A stretch of DNA of 64,000 nt from Comamonas koreensis (GCF_014076495.1 NZ_CP043575.1:434001-498000), one strand, 5' to 3'. Positions 41,656 to 50,472 are shown, numbered from the stretch's first letter. Numbers and translations: made by a program. The notes: generated by a model not told the origin, from the sequence alone.

Positions 41656-43197
41656 ATGGAATTTCGCATTCACCAGTTTCTGGACCGCTGGCTGCAGGAG
41701 GCCCCTGACCGGCCCTTCATCTACCTGCCGGACCGCACGTTGAGCTATGCCGACCTGGGCCGCCTGGTCGATGCGCTGGAGGCGGAGCTGCGCGTGCTGC
41801 AGGTGCGCAGCGGCGACCGCGTGCTGGTGGTCGCCGAGAACTGCCCCGAGCATGCCGCCTTGCTGCTGGCCTGCAGCCGCGTGGGCGCCTGGGCCTGCGG
41901 CGTCAATGCCCGCATGGCGCCCGGCGAGGTGCGCGGCTTTGCCGACAAGGCCGATGCGCGGGTGGTCTACTTCACCGACCGCGTCTCCAAGGCCGCTGCC
42001 GCGCACGCCGAGCGCTATGGCGTCAGCCCCTCCTGCGTGCCGGGCCTGGCCCACACGGCGGTGCGTGCCGATGCGCGCGCCGAGCCCGAGCCGGACGGCA
42101 ATCCAGTCGCTGCCATCATCTTCACCTCCGGCACCACCGGCACGCCCAAGGGCGTGCTGATGAGCCAGCGCGGTGTGGCGCACTTTGCCCGCGTCTCGGC
42201 CCAGTCGCGCCGGCTCGGGCCCGATGACAAGGTCTACGCCTTTGTGCCGATGACCCATATCTTCGGCCTGGGCACGGTGCTGCTGGCCTCGCTGTCGGCC
42301 GGCGCCGCGCTGGAGATGCGCAGCCAGTTCGAGCCCGCCGATCTGCTCGACGCGCTCGCCCACCATGGCATCACGCAGCTGCAAGGCCCGCCCGCCTTGT
42401 TTGCGCGCCTCTTGCAGCACTGCGAGCAGCAGGGCATCCGCCAACCGGCGGCGCCGCATCTGCGCTACCTCTACACCGGCGCCGGCCCGCTCGATCTGGC
42501 CCTGAAAACCAAGGTCGAGGCGCTGTTTGGCCAGACCCTGCACCATGGCTATGCGATGAGCGAATACGCCGGCTCGCTGCACCTGACGCGCATCGACGAA
42601 GCCCGCAGCGACACCAGCGCTGGCTACTGCATCGATGGCGCGGAACTGCAGATCGTCGATCCGCACAGCGGCCGTCCGCTGCCGACCGGCGAGCGCGGTG
42701 AAATCTGGGTGCGGGGCACGGGCCTGATGCCCGGCTACTTCCGTGACCCCGAGGCCACGGCAGCCGCTTTGCGCGACGGCGGCTGGTACGCCACCGGCGA
42801 CCTGGGCGAGCTGCATGCCGATGGCGCGCTCTTCGTCGTGGGCCGCCTCAAGGAGATGATCATCCGCTCGGGCTTCAACGTCTACCCCAGCGAGGTCGAG
42901 CATGCGCTGGGCAGCTTTCCCGGCATCCAGCGCGCCGCCGTCGTGGGCCAGAAAGAGGCCGATGGCAACGAGGCCGTGATCGCCTTTGTGGTGCAGGATG
43001 CCCGCCATCCACCCGATGCGCAGGCGCTGCAGGAACACCTGCGCGAGCACCTGGCGCCCTACAAGCGGCCGGCGCGCATCATCGCCATCGATGAGCTGCC
43101 GGTGAATGCCAATGGCAAGGTGATGAAGCGCGAGCTGCAGGCCCGGCTGGAGGCGGAGCAGACCGCTGCAGCGCCCGCAAGCGCTACGGCGTCGTAG
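41656..43197 (+). CDS. AMP-forming acyl-CoA ligase
   Basis: 513 residues from the ATG at 41656 (GAAGAGG upstream). ANL motifs are FTSGTTGTPKGVL near residue 157, YAMSEYAG, YATGDLGELHADG, and VGRLKEMIIRSGFNVYPSEVE, with the catalytic lysine in NANGKVMKRELQ. It closes the plus-strand operon and gives it its own ATP-dependent entry to CoA esters, in addition to the CoA-transferases. Its 3' end overlaps the convergent TlpA-type gene by 14 bp. Confidence 0.92.
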   Translation: MEFRIHQFLDRWLQEAPDRPFIYLPDRTLSYADLGRLVDALEAELRVLQVRSGDRVLVVAENCPEHAALLLACSRVGAWACGVNARMAPGEVRGFADKADARVVYFTDRVSKAAAAHAERYGVSPSCVPGLAHTAVRADARAEPEPDGNPVAAIIFTSGTTGTPKGVLMSQRGVAHFARVSAQSRRLGPDDKVYAFVPMTHIFGLGTVLLASLSAGAALEMRSQFEPADLLDALAHHGITQLQGPPALFARLLQHCEQQGIRQPAAPHLRYLYTGAGPLDLALKTKVEALFGQTLHHGYAMSEYAGSLHLTRIDEARSDTSAGYCIDGAELQIVDPHSGRPLPTGERGEIWVRGTGLMPGYFRDPEATAAALRDGGWYATGDLGELHADGALFVVGRLKEMIIRSGFNVYPSEVEHALGSFPGIQRAAVVGQKEADGNEAVIAFVVQDARHPPDAQALQEHLREHLAPYKRPARIIAIDELPVNANGKVMKRELQARLEAEQTAAAPASATAS

Positions 43198-44005
43198 CCG
43201 GCACGATCTGCTGCATGAAATCGTTCAGGCTGGCGTGGGAGAGCTCGCCCACGCGCTGGCCCTGCAGCTGGCCGCTGGCGTCATAGAACAAGGTGGTAGG
43301 CAGCGCACGGCTGCCAGCGACTTCGCCCATGCTGTTGCGCGGATCGAGCAGCACCTGGCCATCGGGCAGGCCAAAGCCGCGCGCGGCCTTGAGCACCACC
43401 TCGGGCGCCTCTTGCTGGTTCACCCAGAGAAACTGCGCCTGCGGGTAGCGCTTTTGCGCCTCCAGCAGCGCGGGCATCTCGCGCACGCAGGGGGTGCACC
43501 AGCTGGCCCAGAGGTTGATGACCACGGGCTTGCCCTTGAACTGGTCGAGCGCATGGCTTTGGGCATCGAGCGCCACCAGCGACAGCGGCGGCAAGGCCTT
43601 GGCGCTGGAGGAGAAGTTGTAGAACAGCGCATGGCCGCCCAGCCACAGCGCCGCAAACAGCGCCGCCGCACCCGCCAGCGGCTGCAACACGGCCTTTTTG
43701 CGCAGCCACAGCCACCACATATAGACAACCGCCACCGCCAGCGCCGCCCAGGGCTCCCAGCCCCCATCGCGCACATTCAGCATTGACAGCGGCTGCGCCA
43801 GGTACTCATCGGCATAGCGGGCGACAAAGCCCAGGCGCGCCGCCACCAGCGCCAACAGCGGCAGCAGCCAGGCATGCGGCGTTGTGGCCAGGCCGCGCTT
43901 GCGCGCCCAGCGCGCCAGCAGCACATCGGCCGCAAGCCATGCCAGCATCAAAATGACCAAACCCCAGGGCAGTGAAAACGGCCCGATCTGCAAACTTGCG
44001 CTCAT
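43184..44005 (-). CDS. TlpA-like thioredoxin with N-terminal membrane domain
   Basis: 273 residues from the ATG at 44005. Three or four membrane helices (about 10-30, 42-60, 85-102 and 108-128) precede a periplasmic thioredoxin-fold domain with the redox motif WASWCTPCVREMP near residue 170 and a cis-Pro segment ALPTTLF. TlpA/ResA-type proteins reduce periplasmic disulfides, for example in cytochrome c maturation. The membrane part resembles a truncated prolipoprotein diacylglyceryl transferase-like domain, a fusion seen in some Burkholderiales. It is monocistronic and overlaps the convergent ligase gene by 14 bp. Confidence 0.88.
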   Translation of the reverse strand: MSASLQIGPFSLPWGLVILMLAWLAADVLLARWARKRGLATTPHAWLLPLLALVAARLGFVARYADEYLAQPLSMLNVRDGGWEPWAALAVAVVYMWWLWLRKKAVLQPLAGAAALFAALWLGGHALFYNFSSSAKALPPLSLVALDAQSHALDQFKGKPVVINLWASWCTPCVREMPALLEAQKRYPQAQFLWVNQQEAPEVVLKAARGFGLPDGQVLLDPRNSMGEVAGSRALPTTLFYDASGQLQGQRVGELSHASLNDFMQQIVPATTP

Positions 44006-44139
44006 CGTTGTATTTCTGAATGACAAAAAACGCTGGAGTGGGTACACACCAGCGGCGATTGTGCAGTCTGAATACCTGGCGCGCCTTTTGGTTCCATTCC
44101 TGGGCCCGGCAGCAGGGCCCGGGAAGGGGAAAACCGGCT

Positions 44140-45579
44140 TTACTGGTCTTCGCTGACCAGCTTGATATTGCAGTAAGCCTGCAGGCCTTCAATGCCGCAT
44201 TCCGAGCCCCAGCCGCTTTCCTTGACGCCGCCAAACGGTGCCTCGGCCATCGAGATGTTCAAGGTGTTGATGCCCAGCATGCCGGTCTGCACGCCGTTGG
44301 AGAGTTGCTGGCGCACGGCGCTGTCCTGCGTGAAGGCATAGGCGGCCAGGCCGTATTGCAGGCGGTTGGCGCGCTGGAGCGCTTCGTCCATGTCGGCGAT
44401 GGGATTGATCAGCGCGACCGGGCCAAAGGGCTCCTCGTTCATCAGGCCGGCGTCTTCGGGCAGGTTGCTGATGACAGTGGGCTCCCAGAAGAAGCCCTTG
44501 CCGGGCATGCGCTTGCCGCCGGTGTGCAGCGTAGCGCCCTTCTCCTGGGCATCGGCGATCAGGCGGGTGAGGGCCTCGATGCGGCGCGGATTGGCCAGCG
44601 GGCCCATCTGGCTGCTCTCGTCGAGGCCATTGCCGACCTTGAGCTTTTTGGTGCGCTCGACAAAGGCGCTCACAAAGCTGTCGAACACATCGCGGTGTAC
44701 ATAAAAGCGCGTGGGCGAGATGCAGACCTGGCCGGCATTGCGGAACTTGCCGGCGACAAGGGCATCGGCGGCCTTGTTGATGTCGGCATCCTTCCAGACG
44801 ATGACCGGTGCATGGCCGCCCAGCTCCAAGGTGGCGCGCTTCATGCTCTTGGCGGCATGCGAGGCCAGCATCTTGCCCACGGCAGTGGAGCCGGTGAACG
44901 AGAACTTGGCCACCTCGGGCTGGTCGAGCAGGTAGCCCGAGACCTCGGCCGGCACGCCAAACACCATGTTCAGCACGCCAGCGGGCAGGCCGGCGTCGTG
45001 CAGCACGCGCACCAGCTCCTGGGCGGTGGCAGGGGTTTCCTCGGCGGGCTTGAGCACCAGGGTGCAGCCGGCGGCCAGCGCGCCGGCGATCTTGCGTGCG
45101 GGGGTGATGGCCGGGAAGTTCCAGGGTGCAAAGGCGGCGCAGACGCCGACGGGCTCATGGTGCACGGCAATGCGCTGGGTCGGGGTCTTGCCCGGCACCA
45201 GGCGGCCATAGTTGCGGCGGCCCTCTTCGGCATACCAGTCATAGGTGTCGGCAGCGGCCAGCACTTCCAGTTTGGCTTCGCGCACCGGCTTGCCCTGCTC
45301 CAGGGTCATGCAGCGGGCAATGTGGTCGGCACGCTCGCGGATCAGGCTGGCGGCCTTGCGCAAGATGTCCGAGCGGGCCAGCGGCGAGGTGCGCTTCCAG
45401 CCTTCAAAGGCTGCGTTGGCGGCCTGCAGGGCGGCCTGCAGATCGGCGGCGCTGGCGTGAGGCAGCTGGCCCAGCGTGGATTCGTCGAGCGGGTTGATGA
45501 CCGGCTCGCTCTTGCGGCCGTCGGCGGACAGCCATTGGCCGTTGATAAATAGTTGCAACTGTGGATAAGCTTGGGACAT
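44140..45579 (-). CDS. gabD: NAD(P)-dependent succinate-semialdehyde dehydrogenase-type aldehyde dehydrogenase
   Basis: 479 residues from the ATG at 45579. Aldehyde dehydrogenase landmarks are APWNFPAITPARKIAGALAAG, the general base Glu in TLELGGHAPV, the nucleophile Cys in RNAGQVCISPTR, and EEPFGPVA. The GQVCISPTR and EAPFGGVKESGWGSE stretches fit the succinate-semialdehyde group. It lies downstream of, and in the same direction as, the binding-protein gene (83 bp apart). A DnaA-box sequence falls inside its first codons (45560-45568), probably by chance. Confidence 0.88.
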   Translation of the reverse strand: MSQAYPQLQLFINGQWLSADGRKSEPVINPLDESTLGQLPHASAADLQAALQAANAAFEGWKRTSPLARSDILRKAASLIRERADHIARCMTLEQGKPVREAKLEVLAAADTYDWYAEEGRRNYGRLVPGKTPTQRIAVHHEPVGVCAAFAPWNFPAITPARKIAGALAAGCTLVLKPAEETPATAQELVRVLHDAGLPAGVLNMVFGVPAEVSGYLLDQPEVAKFSFTGSTAVGKMLASHAAKSMKRATLELGGHAPVIVWKDADINKAADALVAGKFRNAGQVCISPTRFYVHRDVFDSFVSAFVERTKKLKVGNGLDESSQMGPLANPRRIEALTRLIADAQEKGATLHTGGKRMPGKGFFWEPTVISNLPEDAGLMNEEPFGPVALINPIADMDEALQRANRLQYGLAAYAFTQDSAVRQQLSNGVQTGMLGINTLNISMAEAPFGGVKESGWGSECGIEGLQAYCNIKLVSEDQ

Positions 45580-45611
45580 GCTGGGCTCCTGCAAGGGGGT
45601 TTGGAATGCAT

Positions 45612-45642
45612 AACGCGGTCTTTCAGCGCTGAAGACCGCGTT
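45612..45642. repeat. 31-bp palindromic stem-loop upstream of the aldehyde dehydrogenase gene
   Basis: AACGCGGTCTT (45612-45622) and AAGACCGCGTT (45632-45642) are perfect complements. The centre CAGCGCTG is itself self-complementary. It lies between the stop of the binding-protein gene and the start of the dehydrogenase gene. No T-run follows on either strand, so it is either a weak terminator/attenuator or an mRNA-processing hairpin. Confidence 0.6.
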
Positions 45643-45662
45643 GCCTGTGGATAAGTCTGTGG

Positions 45663-46871
45663 TTACTTTTTCACGAAACCACACTTGCCATCGGCCATGG
45701 GCCGGAAGGCCTGGTCACCCGCAATGGTGGCCAGCACCTTGTAGTAGTCCCAAGGGCCTTTGGATTCCTCAGGCGACTTGACCTGCACCAGGTAGAGGTC
45801 GTGCACCATGCGGCCGTCCTCGCGCACATGGCCGTTCTGGCTGAAGAAATCCTCGATCTTGTTGGACTTGAGGTACTTGGTCACCGCGGGGCCATCGTCG
45901 GTCTTGGTGGCCGCCACGGCCTTGAGGTACTGGGTCACGGCCGAGTAGGTACCGGCATGCACCATCGAGGGCATGGTCTTCTTGCCCATGCGCTCAAAAA
46001 AGCGCTGCGAGAAGGCGCGCGTCTCGGGCGTGCGGTCCCAGTAGAAGGCGGTCGCAAAGGTCAGGCCCTGCGCGGTCTTGAGGCCCAGCGAATGCACGTC
46101 CTGGATGAACATGAACTGCGGCGCCACCGTCTGCTTTTGCATCAGGCCAAACTGCTTGGCCGACTTGATCGCATTGATCGTGTCATTGCCCGCGCTCACC
46201 AGGGTGACCACCGAGGCCTTGGACTCCTGCGCCTGCAGCACAAAGGACGAGAAATCGCTGGCATTGAGCGGGAAGTTGGTGCGGCCCACGATCTTGCCGC
46301 CGCCCTTGCTGACGATATTGGTCACCGTCTCGGCGCCGGCCTTGCCGAAGGCATAGTCCACCGCCATGATGTACCAGTCCTTCTTGCCTTTTTCCAGCAT
46401 CGCATGGGCCACGCCGCTGGCCATCGCATAGGTGTCATAGGTGTAGTGGATGGCAGTGGGGATGCAGGCTTCGCTGGTCAGCGTGTCTGAGGCGCCGCCC
46501 GAGGTCAGCACCAGCTTGTTGCGCTCCTTGGCCAGGTTGTAGACCGCCATCGCGACGGCCGAGTTGTTCAGGTCCACCACCACGTCCACGCCATCGGTGT
46601 CAAACCAGGTGCGCGCGCGGCTGGCACCGACATCGGCCTTGCCCTGGTGGTCGGCAAACACCACCTCGATCTTCTTGCCCCCCACACTGCCGCCAAAGTC
46701 TTCCACCGCCATGCGCGCGGCTTCGAGCGAGCCCCGCCCTGCGGTGTCGGCATAGGGGCCGGACATATCGCTGAGCACGGCAATCTTGACGACGTCGTCA
46801 GAGATGCCCTGCGCTTGCGCGCCCGTGGTGCAGCATGCGGCCATGGCCAAAGCCAGCGCGGTCATTTTCAT
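45663..46871 (-). CDS. Branched-chain-amino-acid-type ABC transporter substrate-binding protein
   Basis: 402 residues with a signal peptide (about 1-20, GAQAQ). The mature protein starts VVKIAVLSDMSGPYADTAGRGSLEAARMAVEDF, typical of LivJ/HAAT periplasmic binding proteins, and has the two-lobed pattern with LTSGGASDTLTSEAC in the hinge region. Family ligands include amino acids, aromatic acids, urea and short amides. The permease and ATPase genes are not adjacent, so it is an orphan receptor here. It is divergent from the DUF35/thiolase-like operon, with a candidate operator between them. Confidence 0.9.
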   Translation of the reverse strand: MKMTALALAMAACCTTGAQAQGISDDVVKIAVLSDMSGPYADTAGRGSLEAARMAVEDFGGSVGGKKIEVVFADHQGKADVGASRARTWFDTDGVDVVVDLNNSAVAMAVYNLAKERNKLVLTSGGASDTLTSEACIPTAIHYTYDTYAMASGVAHAMLEKGKKDWYIMAVDYAFGKAGAETVTNIVSKGGGKIVGRTNFPLNASDFSSFVLQAQESKASVVTLVSAGNDTINAIKSAKQFGLMQKQTVAPQFMFIQDVHSLGLKTAQGLTFATAFYWDRTPETRAFSQRFFERMGKKTMPSMVHAGTYSAVTQYLKAVAATKTDDGPAVTKYLKSNKIEDFFSQNGHVREDGRMVHDLYLVQVKSPEESKGPWDYYKVLATIAGDQAFRPMADGKCGFVKK

Positions 46872-46976
46872 GGTCTTGTCTCCGGTTTTATAGAAAGCGT
46901 TTGACAGACGATGCTAGAGATTTCCAGCGCGCCGGTTTCTGCATTTGCCAAGCGCCGCCTTAGGCTGCGCCAAAGC

Positions 46977-47001
46977 CTAGAAAACCCTGATGGTCTTCTA
47001 G
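46977..47001. promoter_or_regulatory. 25-bp dyad between divergent transcription units
   Basis: CTAGAAAACC (46977-46986) and GGTCTTCTAG (46992-47001) are reverse complements at 9 of 10 positions with a 5-bp centre CTGAT. The dyad lies in the 255-bp gap between the binding-protein gene (minus) and the DUF35 gene (plus), about 105 bp from the first start and 125 bp from the second. Its size suits a TetR-, GntR- or MarR-type dimer. No regulator gene is nearby. Confidence 0.5.
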
Positions 47002-47126
47002 AGCAAACTGCTGTCACCCAGGTTCGTCAAGCGCGGCCAAACCCCCTCTTCGGCAACCAATAATTGCGTGCAGCAGGCAATGGGGCCATGCTTGAGCATC
47101 CGCTATCTCCTCAGAAAGATTCCGCA

Positions 47127-47492
47127 ATGACACCCTCGATGTCAAGCCAGTACCAGGCTGCATTGGATACGGGCAGCTTCCAGATTCAGCGCTGCAAGGC
47201 CTGCGCCCAGGCCATCTTCTACCCCCGTGAGCTGTGCCCGCATTGCGGCAGCGATGCGCTGGCCTGGGAGCAACCCAGCGGCGAGGGAACGGTCTACTCG
47301 ACCACAGTGATCCGCCGCAAGGCCGAGGCTGGTGGCGACTACAACGTCGCGCTGGTGGACCTGGCAGAAGGCCCGCGCATGATGAGCCGCGTCGAAGGCA
47401 TGGCACCGGCCGATGTGAAGATCGGCATGGCGGTGAAGGCCGAAGTCATCGAGCACAACGGCAAGGGCCTGGTGGTGTTCAAAGCCGCATAA
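47127..47492 (+). CDS. DUF35 (Zn-ribbon/OB-fold) acyl-CoA-associated protein
   Basis: 121 residues from the ATG at 47127. The N-terminal zinc ribbon has the pairs CKAC and CPHC about 14 residues apart (residues about 23-40), followed by the OB-fold with GEGTVYSTTVIRR and FKAA at the end. DUF35 proteins bind CoA esters and form tight complexes with thiolase-like or aldolase partners encoded next door, as in Ltp2 aldolases and benzylsuccinate-pathway enzymes. The thiolase-like gene follows after 14 bp, which fits exactly. Confidence 0.92.
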   Translation: MTPSMSSQYQAALDTGSFQIQRCKACAQAIFYPRELCPHCGSDALAWEQPSGEGTVYSTTVIRRKAEAGGDYNVALVDLAEGPRMMSRVEGMAPADVKIGMAVKAEVIEHNGKGLVVFKAA

Positions 47493-47506
47493 CGAGGGAT
47501 AAAAAC

Positions 47507-48700
47507 ATGGCACAAGTACATACCAGCAGCGGCCTGCGCGCGCTGCGCGGCAAGGCCGCCATCACCGGCGTGGCCACCTATGGCTGCGGCGAAGCCCCGG
47601 GCTCGGACGACATGCTGCTGCTCGCCCGCGCCGCCCATGCGGCCGTGGCCGATGCGGGCCTGACGATGCAGGACATCGACGGCCTGGCCACCTGCAGCGT
47701 CAACGCCACCATGTGGCCCATGCCGGTGATCGAGCACCTGGGCATCAACCCAAACTACGTCAATGGCACCATGCTGGGCGGCTCCAGCTTTATCGCCCAC
47801 CTGCTGCCCTCGATCATGGCCTTGGAGGCCGGCCAGTGCAAGCATGTGCTGGTCTGCTACGGCAGCGCCCAGCGCTCGGCCGCCTTTGGCCGCAAAGAAT
47901 CGACCGCTGCGCGCAAGTTCATGGACCCGCAGCCCTTTGAGCACCCGTTTGAGCCCACGATGCCGGTCGCAGCCTATGCGATGGCTGCGGCCCGCCACAT
48001 GCACCAGTACGGCACCACACGCGAGCAGCTCGCGGCCGTCGCCGTCTCGGCGCGCCAATGGGCGCAGAAGAACCCCGAGGCCTTCATGCGCGATTCGCTC
48101 TCCATCGAGCAGGTGCTGGGCGCGCGCATGGTGGCCGATCCCTTCACCGTGCGCGACTGCTGCCTGGTGACCGATGGCGGCGGCGCCTTTGTGCTCAGCC
48201 GCGCAGAAGACGCCCAGCGCGGCCCCAACGCCCCCATCTATGTGCTGAGCAATGCCACGGCCTGCTGGAACCGCCAGATCTCGTCGATGCCCGACCTCAC
48301 CGTCACCGCTGCGAGCCAGTCCGGCGCGCAGGCCTTTGCGATGGCAGGCCTGACAGCGCAGGACATGGATGTGGTCGAGCTCTACGACGCCTTCACCATC
48401 AACACCCTGCTTTTCCTGGAAGACCTGGGCTTTGTCAAAAAGGGCGAGGCCGGTGCCTTTGTTGCCAGCGGAGCGATTGCGCCGGGCGGCAGCCTGCCGG
48501 TCAACACCAATGGCGGAGGCCTGTCCTGCGTGCACCCGGGCATGTACGGCATCTTTGCGCTGATCGAGGCGGTGCGCCAGCTGCGCGGCAACTGCGGCGA
48601 ACGCCAGGTGGCGGGCGCCCAGCTGGCACTGGCCCATGGCAATGGCGGCACCTTGTCCAGCCAGGCCACGGCGATCCTGGGCACGGCGGCAACGCTCTGA
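47507..48700 (+). CDS. Thiolase-superfamily protein without nucleophilic cysteine (DUF35 partner)
   Basis: 397 residues from the ATG at 47507. The SCP2-thiolase/lipid-transfer fold is clear (GMYGIF, LSCVHPG, AHGNGG). The N-terminal nucleophile region reads NGTMLGGSSF, with M89 where thiolases have the acylated cysteine. Partners of DUF35 proteins with this change, such as Ltp2, are retro-aldolases and not condensing enzymes. A carbon-carbon cleavage of a hydroxyacyl-CoA is therefore more likely than thiolysis. It is followed 32 bp later by an acyl-CoA dehydrogenase gene. Confidence 0.9.
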   Translation: MAQVHTSSGLRALRGKAAITGVATYGCGEAPGSDDMLLLARAAHAAVADAGLTMQDIDGLATCSVNATMWPMPVIEHLGINPNYVNGTMLGGSSFIAHLLPSIMALEAGQCKHVLVCYGSAQRSAAFGRKESTAARKFMDPQPFEHPFEPTMPVAAYAMAAARHMHQYGTTREQLAAVAVSARQWAQKNPEAFMRDSLSIEQVLGARMVADPFTVRDCCLVTDGGGAFVLSRAEDAQRGPNAPIYVLSNATACWNRQISSMPDLTVTAASQSGAQAFAMAGLTAQDMDVVELYDAFTINTLLFLEDLGFVKKGEAGAFVASGAIAPGGSLPVNTNGGGLSCVHPGMYGIFALIEAVRQLRGNCGERQVAGAQLALAHGNGGTLSSQATAILGTAATL

Positions 48701-48732
48701 CCTGCGCTACAGAACACAACAGAGAACCATCC

Positions 48733-49893
48733 ATGATTCGAGACCCAGAAACCCTGGAGGCGCTGCTCGACAGCGTGCGCCGCTTTGTGCGCGAGCGCCT
48801 GGTGCCCGCCGAAAACGAAGTCGCCGAGACCGACGAGATCCCCGAAGCCATCGTGCAGGAGATGCGCGAGCTGGGCCTGTTTGGCCTGACGATTCCCGAG
48901 CAGTTCGGCGGTCTGGAGCTGACGATGGAGGAGGAAGTGCATGTGCTGCTGGAGCTGTGCCAGACCTCGCCCGCCTTCCGCTCGGTGATCGGCACCACGG
49001 TGGGCATCGGCTCGCAAGGCATTCTGATGGATGGCACCGATACCCAGAAGGCCGAGTGGCTGCCCCGCCTGGCCACCGGCGAGGTGATCGCCTCGTTCGC
49101 GCTGACCGAGCCCGAAGCCGGCTCGGACGCCGCCTCCCTGCGCACCACCGCCGTCAAGCAGGGCGACCACTACCTCGTCAACGGCACCAAGCGCTTCATC
49201 ACCAATGCGCCCCATGCCGGCATGTTCACCCTGATGGCGCGCACCAACCCGACCGACAAGGGCGCGGGGGGCGTGTCGTCCTTCATCGTCGATGCCAAGA
49301 GCCCGGGCATCAGCTTTGGCAAGTACGACAAGAAGATGGGCCAGCGCGGCGCCCACACCTGCGATGTGATCTTTGACAACGTCAAGGTGCCCGCCGCCAA
49401 CCTGATCGGCCTGCAAGAGGGCCGCGGCTTCAAGACCGCGATGAAGGTGCTGGAAAAAGGCCGCATCCACATCGCCGCCGTGGCCGTGGGCTGCGCCAAG
49501 CGCATCCTGCGCGACGCGTTGCAGTACTCGCTCGAGCGCAAGCAGTTTGGCCAGGCGATCTGCGACTTTCAGCTGGTGCAGGCCATGCTGGCCGACAGCC
49601 AGGCCGAGCTGTATGCCGCCGAGTGCATGACCATTGACGCCGCGCGCCGCCGCGACGCGGGCCAGAACGTCTCGACCGAGGCATCGAGCGCCAAGATGTT
49701 TGCCACCGAGATGTGCGGCCGCGTGGCTGACCGCGCGGTGCAGATCCTGGGCGGCTCGGGCTATATGGCCGAGTACGGCATCGAGCGCTTCTACCGCGAT
49801 GTGCGCCTGTTCCGCCTCTACGAAGGCACGACCCAGATCCAGCAGATCATCATTGCGCGCAACATGGTGCGCGACGCCAAGGCCGCCGCATGA
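48733..49893 (+). CDS. Acyl-CoA dehydrogenase
   Basis: 386 residues. All standard motifs are present: FALTEPEAGSDAASLRTTA for FAD binding, GTKRFITNA, and the catalytic glutamate in LYEGTTQIQQ near the C-terminus. The reaction is alpha,beta-desaturation of an acyl-CoA, with electrons passed to ETF. It lies between the DUF35/thiolase-like pair and a thioesterase gene that overlaps its stop by 4 bp. Together they form a short acyl-CoA pathway of unknown substrate. Confidence 0.95.
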   Translation: MIRDPETLEALLDSVRRFVRERLVPAENEVAETDEIPEAIVQEMRELGLFGLTIPEQFGGLELTMEEEVHVLLELCQTSPAFRSVIGTTVGIGSQGILMDGTDTQKAEWLPRLATGEVIASFALTEPEAGSDAASLRTTAVKQGDHYLVNGTKRFITNAPHAGMFTLMARTNPTDKGAGGVSSFIVDAKSPGISFGKYDKKMGQRGAHTCDVIFDNVKVPAANLIGLQEGRGFKTAMKVLEKGRIHIAAVAVGCAKRILRDALQYSLERKQFGQAICDFQLVQAMLADSQAELYAAECMTIDAARRRDAGQNVSTEASSAKMFATEMCGRVADRAVQILGGSGYMAEYGIERFYRDVRLFRLYEGTTQIQQIIIARNMVRDAKAAA

Positions 49894-50348
49894 GCACCAC
49901 CCCACCCCGCCAGCAGCTGAGCATCGAGGACCTCAACACCCGCGTGCCCTTTCTGCGCCTCATCGGCGCGCGCCAGGACCCGAACTTTGAAGACGGCATT
50001 GTGCGCGTGCACCTGCCCGACCTGCGCGAGGAGCTGTGCAACCAGCTGCCCGCCGCGCATGGCGGCATCCTGATGACCCTGCTGGACGTGGCCATGTCCC
50101 GCGCTGCCGTGCTCGCGCCCGGCGCGCCGTCGAGCACCGCCGTCACCGTCGAGATGTCCTCGCGCTTCATCTACCCGGGCCGTGGCCCGCTGGTTGCCGA
50201 AGGCTGGGTCATCAACCAGGGCCGCTCGCTGTGCACCTGCCAGGCCAACATCTACGACGCCAACCGCCGCATCCTGGCCACCGCCCAGGGCACCTTCAAG
50301 TACTGGAAAGCCCACGCCTACGACAACACGGCCGAGCCCAGTGCATAA
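49890..50348 (+). CDS. PaaI-family hot-dog thioesterase
   Basis: 152 residues. The hot-dog pattern with AAHGGILMTLLDVAMSRAA (HGG and the catalytic Asp) and VEMSSRFIYPGRGPLVAEG is typical of PaaI/YbdB-type acyl-CoA thioesterases. It would release CoA from stalled or final intermediates of the operon. The ATGA overlap with the dehydrogenase gene shows translational coupling. A terminator follows at 50443. Confidence 0.9.
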   Translation: MSTTPPRQQLSIEDLNTRVPFLRLIGARQDPNFEDGIVRVHLPDLREELCNQLPAAHGGILMTLLDVAMSRAAVLAPGAPSSTAVTVEMSSRFIYPGRGPLVAEGWVINQGRSLCTCQANIYDANRRILATAQGTFKYWKAHAYDNTAEPSA

Positions 50349-50381
50349 CTGAGGGGAAAAGCACAGCCATGTGCATAGTTT

Positions 50382-50408
50382 TGTGGATAAGCCGCTGACT
50401 TATCCACG
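50382..50408. other. Inverted pair of DnaA-box sequences
   Basis: TGTGGATAA at 50382-50390 (a perfect box on the minus strand) and TTATCCACG at 50400-50408 (one mismatch) face each other across 9 bp. Single perfect boxes also occur at 45560-45568, 45646-45654 and 57645-57653. No AT-rich unwinding element, dnaA or other origin gene is present, so this is not proposed as an origin. It may titrate DnaA or be chance. Confidence 0.45.
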
Positions 50409-50442
50409 ACCCACCAGAAATCCACCGACTTACCCCCAACGA

Positions 50443-50472
50443 AAACGCGACCCGAAGGTCGCGTTTGTTTTT
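50443..50472 (+). terminator. Rho-independent terminator after the thioesterase operon
   Basis: AAACGCGACC (50443-50452), loop CGAA, GGTCGCGTTT (50457-50466), then GTTTTT. The opposite strand has a weaker TTTT, so it may also catch read-through from minE. Confidence 0.88.

Noticed and set aside
44102..44120. GGGCCC pair downstream of the aldehyde dehydrogenase gene as a terminator
   Set aside because: Short self-complementary boxes with no T-run; likely chance in GC-rich sequence.
50382..50408. A replication origin
   Set aside because: Only two boxes and no AT-rich unwinding region, dnaA, dnaN, parAB or repA gene nearby.
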